From contig JAQSDT010000567.1 of NCBI GenBank assembly GCA_029946075.1, forward strand, positions 1 to 29,486: a stretch of 29,486 bases of DNA, written 5' to 3'. This document shows positions 27,149 to 29,486 of the stretch, piece by piece; the first letter of the stretch is position 1, and every line of letters starts with the position of its first letter. The notes beneath the pieces were generated by a model, which saw only the letters and a program-made list of their open reading frames with translations, was not told where the DNA came from and searched no databases. A program made the position numbers and the translations under genes. This DNA comes from a bacterium. Its GTDB lineage: Bacteria; Pseudomonadota; Alphaproteobacteria; Rhizobiales; Xanthobacteraceae.

Positions 27149-27412
27149 CTACTTCGGCAAAGCCTTCGTCAGCAGCCTGAATAGCATGAGAAGCGCGAAC
27201 ACAGCCGCGCCGTAGACGACGGCATTCACGAACCATGCAATGGCGATACCCGGAAAGGCGCCGCCGCCTGTTGCTCCCCAGAACAGATACGCAGCGCTGA
27301 TGCCGGGCCACTCCCACGACAGCAGGGCATAGTCGGTCAGCGGCTCCAGCACGAGAAGCAGCGCCGAGATGAGCGCCCCGATTGCCGCGGCGATGAGAAG
27401 TCTGGCCTTCAT
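27149..27412 (-). CDS. Small integral membrane protein
   Basis: This 87-residue protein has a likely N-terminal signal anchor (LLIAAAIGALISALLLVLEPL) and a C-terminal helix (AVVYGAAVFALLMLFRLL), with a central glycine-rich hydrophobic part (YLFWGATGGGAFPGIAIAWFV). ATG 27410-27412 is the start. It lies 5 bp after the stop of the next gene upstream, so both may be one transcript. Function unknown. Confidence 0.5.
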   Translation of the reverse strand: MKARLLIAAAIGALISALLLVLEPLTDYALLSWEWPGISAAYLFWGATGGGAFPGIAIAWFVNAVVYGAAVFALLMLFRLLTKALPK

Positions 27413-27417
27413 GACGA

Positions 27418-27618
27418 TCAGAGGTCCAGCAGTCCGAAGAAAACGGGAATCAGGAAAAAGGCGGCGAGCCCGAGCAGCATCCCGATGATCACCTTGGCGG
27501 TCCGCCCGGCGATTTTCGTATCAAGCCACGCGCCAACCTTCACGAACAGCGCGTATGCCCCATCCGCAATAACGGATCTGACGATCGCAAACAGCAGTTC
27601 TCCGATAAAGCCGGCCAT
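27418..27618 (-). CDS. Small membrane protein
   Basis: This is a 66-residue protein from ATG 27616-27618; a longer frame to 27708 has no support. A mildly hydrophobic helix (IGELLFAIVRSVIADGAYAL) is followed by a basic stretch and a strongly hydrophobic helix (VIIGMLLGLAAFFLIPVFFGL). Function unknown. Confidence 0.45.
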   Translation of the reverse strand: MAGFIGELLFAIVRSVIADGAYALFVKVGAWLDTKIAGRTAKVIIGMLLGLAAFFLIPVFFGLLDL

Positions 27619-27793
27619 GCCCGTTGGTCGCGCCGAAACCCGCAAGGGTTCAACGGCCGCTGCCCAAGGCGATTTCCGGTCGACCCAACCGCGTCTCCGT
27701 GTCGACACGCTGCGCCGCTAAAGATAAAAAGCGAACAGTTCAGGCGCAGGCACATCGAACGTCGAAGAGATTCAATCAGAAGGCACAGGCAGC

Positions 27794-28219
27794 ATGCCCG
27801 ACAATCCAGACATCCGAACCGGCCAGTGCCATTGCGGCGCGGTGCGTTTCGAGGCGACGCTCGGCGACGGCTTCAATACGGCGATCCGCTGCAACTGTTC
27901 CTACTGCCGGATGCGCGGCGCCGTCGCCGTCATGGCCAGGATGGGCGGGATCAAATTCCTGAAGGGCGAGGATGCGCTGACGCGATACCAATTCCATACC
28001 GGCGCGGCGCAGCACTTCTTCTGCTCGACCTGCGGAATCTACACGCACCACCAGCGGCGATCCGACCAGAACCAGTATGCCGTCAACGTGGCCTGCCTCG
28101 ACGGCGTCAGCCCGTTCGATTTCCCCGAGGTGCCCGTCATCGACGGCGTCAATCACACCAGCGACACCGGCAAGCCGTCGCGGCGCGCCGGCACGCTGCG
28201 CTTCATCCCCGCCGAGTAG
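27794..28219 (+). CDS. GFA-family zinc protein
   Basis: This 141-residue protein has the GFA (glutathione-dependent formaldehyde-activating enzyme-like) layout: CHCGAVRFEA (Cys12, Cys14), CNCSYCRMRGA (33-38) and FFCSTCGIYTHHQRR (Cys77, Cys80), with NVACLDGVSPFDFP. The cysteines bind zinc in this fold. Members include S-(hydroxymethyl)glutathione synthase, but most are uncharacterised, so the substrate is unknown. It is a host gene divergent from the small membrane-protein genes. Confidence 0.88.
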   Translation: MPDNPDIRTGQCHCGAVRFEATLGDGFNTAIRCNCSYCRMRGAVAVMARMGGIKFLKGEDALTRYQFHTGAAQHFFCSTCGIYTHHQRRSDQNQYAVNVACLDGVSPFDFPEVPVIDGVNHTSDTGKPSRRAGTLRFIPAE

Positions 28220-28222
28220 GCC

Positions 28223-28360
28223 ATGACCCGGCGCCACGTCTTCCGCGATCTGATGACGCGATACCCGGCCGACGACCGGCAGGAACGGCGGCAGCTGGTG
28301 TTCGTGGTTGCGGCGCTGGTGGTGTTGGCCCTCGCGATGCTGGCGACCGCGTTCGCGTGA
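28223..28360 (+). CDS. Short single-pass membrane protein
   Basis: This 45-residue frame starts at ATG 28223-28225, 3 bp after the GFA stop. The N-terminal half is polar and basic (RHVFRDLMTRYPADDRQERRQ), the C-terminal half a single hydrophobic helix (LVFVVAALVVLALAMLATAFA). It is too short for most gene callers but well placed for co-transcription with the GFA gene. Function unknown. Confidence 0.5.
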   Translation: MTRRHVFRDLMTRYPADDRQERRQLVFVVAALVVLALAMLATAFA

Positions 28361-28523
28361 GGCTTGCGCCTCGCCGTCGCCTACCAAAACGCGCGGTTGC
28401 ATCGGCCGGCCCTTGCACAACCTGCACGAAAACATTTTATGATTTACAATTTTAGGGTTTGGATTGTCTCCCGGGCAATCTGTGCGTGGCATAGCAGGCG
28501 CGCCAGTTCGGGAGAGAATGGAA

Positions 28524-28688
28524 ATGCTCTGGAAGTTTCTGCGCGATGAGTCCGCCGCCACCGCCATCGAATACGGACTCATCGCCGGCGCGATTGCGCT
28601 CGCCATCATCGCCGCCGTCGGAATGACCGGCGACAAGCTCGTCGAACTCTTCAACAGCCTGATCCCCGCACTGACGTTGCCGCATTGA
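28524..28688 (+). CDS. Flp/Fap-type pilin subunit
   Basis: This is a 54-residue pilin. ATG 28524 has GGGAG at about 9 nt; an ATG at 28518 is too close to it. The pattern KFLRDESAATAIEYGLIAGAIALAIIAAV is the class III Flp prepilin hallmark: short basic leader, Glu and Tyr five or so residues after the processing site, and a hydrophobic helix. The subunit is made as a precursor, cut by a TadV-type peptidase and assembled into tight-adherence pili. No tad genes follow within the window, so this may be a lone subunit gene. Confidence 0.9.
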   Translation: MLWKFLRDESAATAIEYGLIAGAIALAIIAAVGMTGDKLVELFNSLIPALTLPH

Positions 28689-28706
28689 GCGACGCGCGGT
28701 AGCTCA

Positions 28707-28895
28707 ATGGCCAGGAACCAGGCGCGGCCTGCCACGTTTTCGCGGGAACAACCGATAGGGATCGCCGACCGGACCGCCATACCGTCGGAGCAGGCGGTTC
28801 CCGCCAGCCAGAGCGTGCGCTACGTCAGCGACGAGCCTGCGGTGCGCGTGGTCGGCTCGCCCTTCGTGCCCAACACCAATCCGCGCGAACGGTAA
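28707..28895 (+). CDS. Short hypothetical protein
   Basis: This 62-residue frame follows the pilin by 18 bp. It is polar, with no hydrophobic helix, and ends in VRVVGSPFVPNTNPRER. The GSPFVPNxNPRER tail looks conserved in related rhizobial genomes as I recall, but I cannot verify it here. No strong ribosome binding site is visible. Confidence 0.4.
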   Translation: MARNQARPATFSREQPIGIADRTAIPSEQAVPASQSVRYVSDEPAVRVVGSPFVPNTNPRER

Positions 28896-29060
28896 TTGCT
28901 ACTTTGCATGGGGTTGTTTTGCGGTTTTCACTTTTGCGGGCGTAACTGTCACCCTTTTGTCACCTCGCCGGCAAAAGCGCCGACGTTATCCCCCGTTACC
29001 TCCTCACGTCCTTGATTCCACAATTCCGCTTTGATGGAGTGAATGGGGCTGAGGTGTCTC

Positions 29061-29471
29061 ATGAAATGGATGAGGGAACGCGATCTCCTGATCGCGCAGA
29101 CGATGGCATTCGTGCAATCGGTGACCGGCAAGAAGCCGGAGACCGATAAAGCGGTTGCGATGCCGGCTGCGCCGTTCCCGGACGAGGCCTTCAGGGCGGT
29201 CGAGCAGGCGCTCGAAACCCCGGCGGCGATGCCTGACGTCGCACTGCTGCGCGCCGGAAAAGTGTCGGTTTCCGAACCGGCGAAGCCCGCGATCGCCCGG
29301 CTCGACCTGCGCGCCGACTTCCAGTCCGAGATTTCCGAGATCAAGGCCCGCGTCGCCAATTTCCGTGCGCATCAGGAGCGGTTCCACCGCGAGCGCGAGG
29401 CCTATTGCAGCGCGACCATGGACAAGGTGCACAAGTCGCTGCGCGAATTTCAGCCGCGGCCCGGCAAGTAG
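29061..29471 (+). CDS. Conserved host hypothetical protein
   Basis: This 136-residue protein starts at ATG 29061 with GAGG six bases upstream; an earlier ATG at 29043 has none. It has a basic, helical N-terminus (MKWMRERDLLIAQTMAFVQSVTG), a proline-rich acidic middle, and a charged C-terminal helix (SEISEIKARVANFRAHQERFHREREAY). It is probably a cytoplasmic coiled-coil-type protein. The minus-strand frames over it are shadows. Function unknown. Confidence 0.6.
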   Translation: MKWMRERDLLIAQTMAFVQSVTGKKPETDKAVAMPAAPFPDEAFRAVEQALETPAAMPDVALLRAGKVSVSEPAKPAIARLDLRADFQSEISEIKARVANFRAHQERFHREREAYCSATMDKVHKSLREFQPRPGK

Positions 29472-29486
29472 CTTTCTCTTCCCCGC

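Noticed and set aside
27776..28780. 334-residue minus-strand ORF across the GFA and pilin genes
   Set aside because: Both genes underneath have strong family signatures on the plus strand. The minus frame is a shadow.

Overview
The window (about 29.5 kb, GC-rich, tightly packed) looks like one end of a temperate prophage integrated in an alphaproteobacterium of the Bradyrhizobium/Rhodopseudomonas type, plus about 2.9 kb of host chromosome. The host assignment rests on base composition, a GapR-type protein, the flanking Flp-type pilin gene and the style of the small flanking proteins; it is inference. No virion structural or lysis gene is visible. Those genes, and the left attachment site, presumably lie beyond base 1.

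Layout. (1) Bases 1-19732 hold a long leftward (minus-strand) operon. Reading with transcription it runs: Cro/YdaS-like repressor (19460-19732), small genes, a ParB/MT-A70 methyltransferase-like fusion (17008-18450), small phage genes, a C5 cytosine methyltransferase with nine internal repeats (12332-14488), a diversity-generating retroelement (8460-12155), a 1230-residue helicase-methyltransferase fusion (4771-8463), small genes including a GapR homologue, a PD-(D/E)XK nuclease, an SNF2 helicase (800-2539) and a truncated helix-turn-helix protein at base 1. Most junctions are ATGA or TGATG overlaps, implying translational coupling. (2) Bases 19733-20892 are an immunity region organised like lambda: a LexA/CI-like repressor and a small secreted protein lie between two operator clusters. 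Each cluster has three sites of the form ATAAC-N4-GTTAT (some degenerate) with the same 24/25-bp spacing. (3) Bases 20893-26482 form a rightward operon: small genes, a RecA-like single-strand annealing ATPase (Sak4 type), an HNH-like DUF968 protein, an excisionase-like protein and a tyrosine integrase. (4) Bases 26538-26582 are the 3' half of tRNA-Thr(UGU), the probable right attachment site. (5) Beyond it lie host genes: small membrane proteins, a GFA-family enzyme, a Flp-type pilin and hypothetical proteins.

The most notable system is the retroelement. A template repeat (9631-9763) sits between avd and the reverse transcriptase. It matches variable repeats at the 3' ends of two paralogous target genes. 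All 24 substitutions counted in the aligned core (11 in VR1, 13 in VR2) fall at template adenines of the coding strand. Each target gene ends in a GC hairpin with a GACA tetraloop, the retargeting signal known from the Bordetella phage system. The cassette lies among DNA-modification and replication genes rather than next to tail-fibre genes.

Other points worth attention are a perfect 16-bp palindrome, TGCGCCAATTGGCGCA, present three times and always encoding Ala-Pro-Ile-Gly-Ala; an altered DPPW motif in the MT-A70-like protein; and a secreted protein in the position that rexAB holds in lambda.
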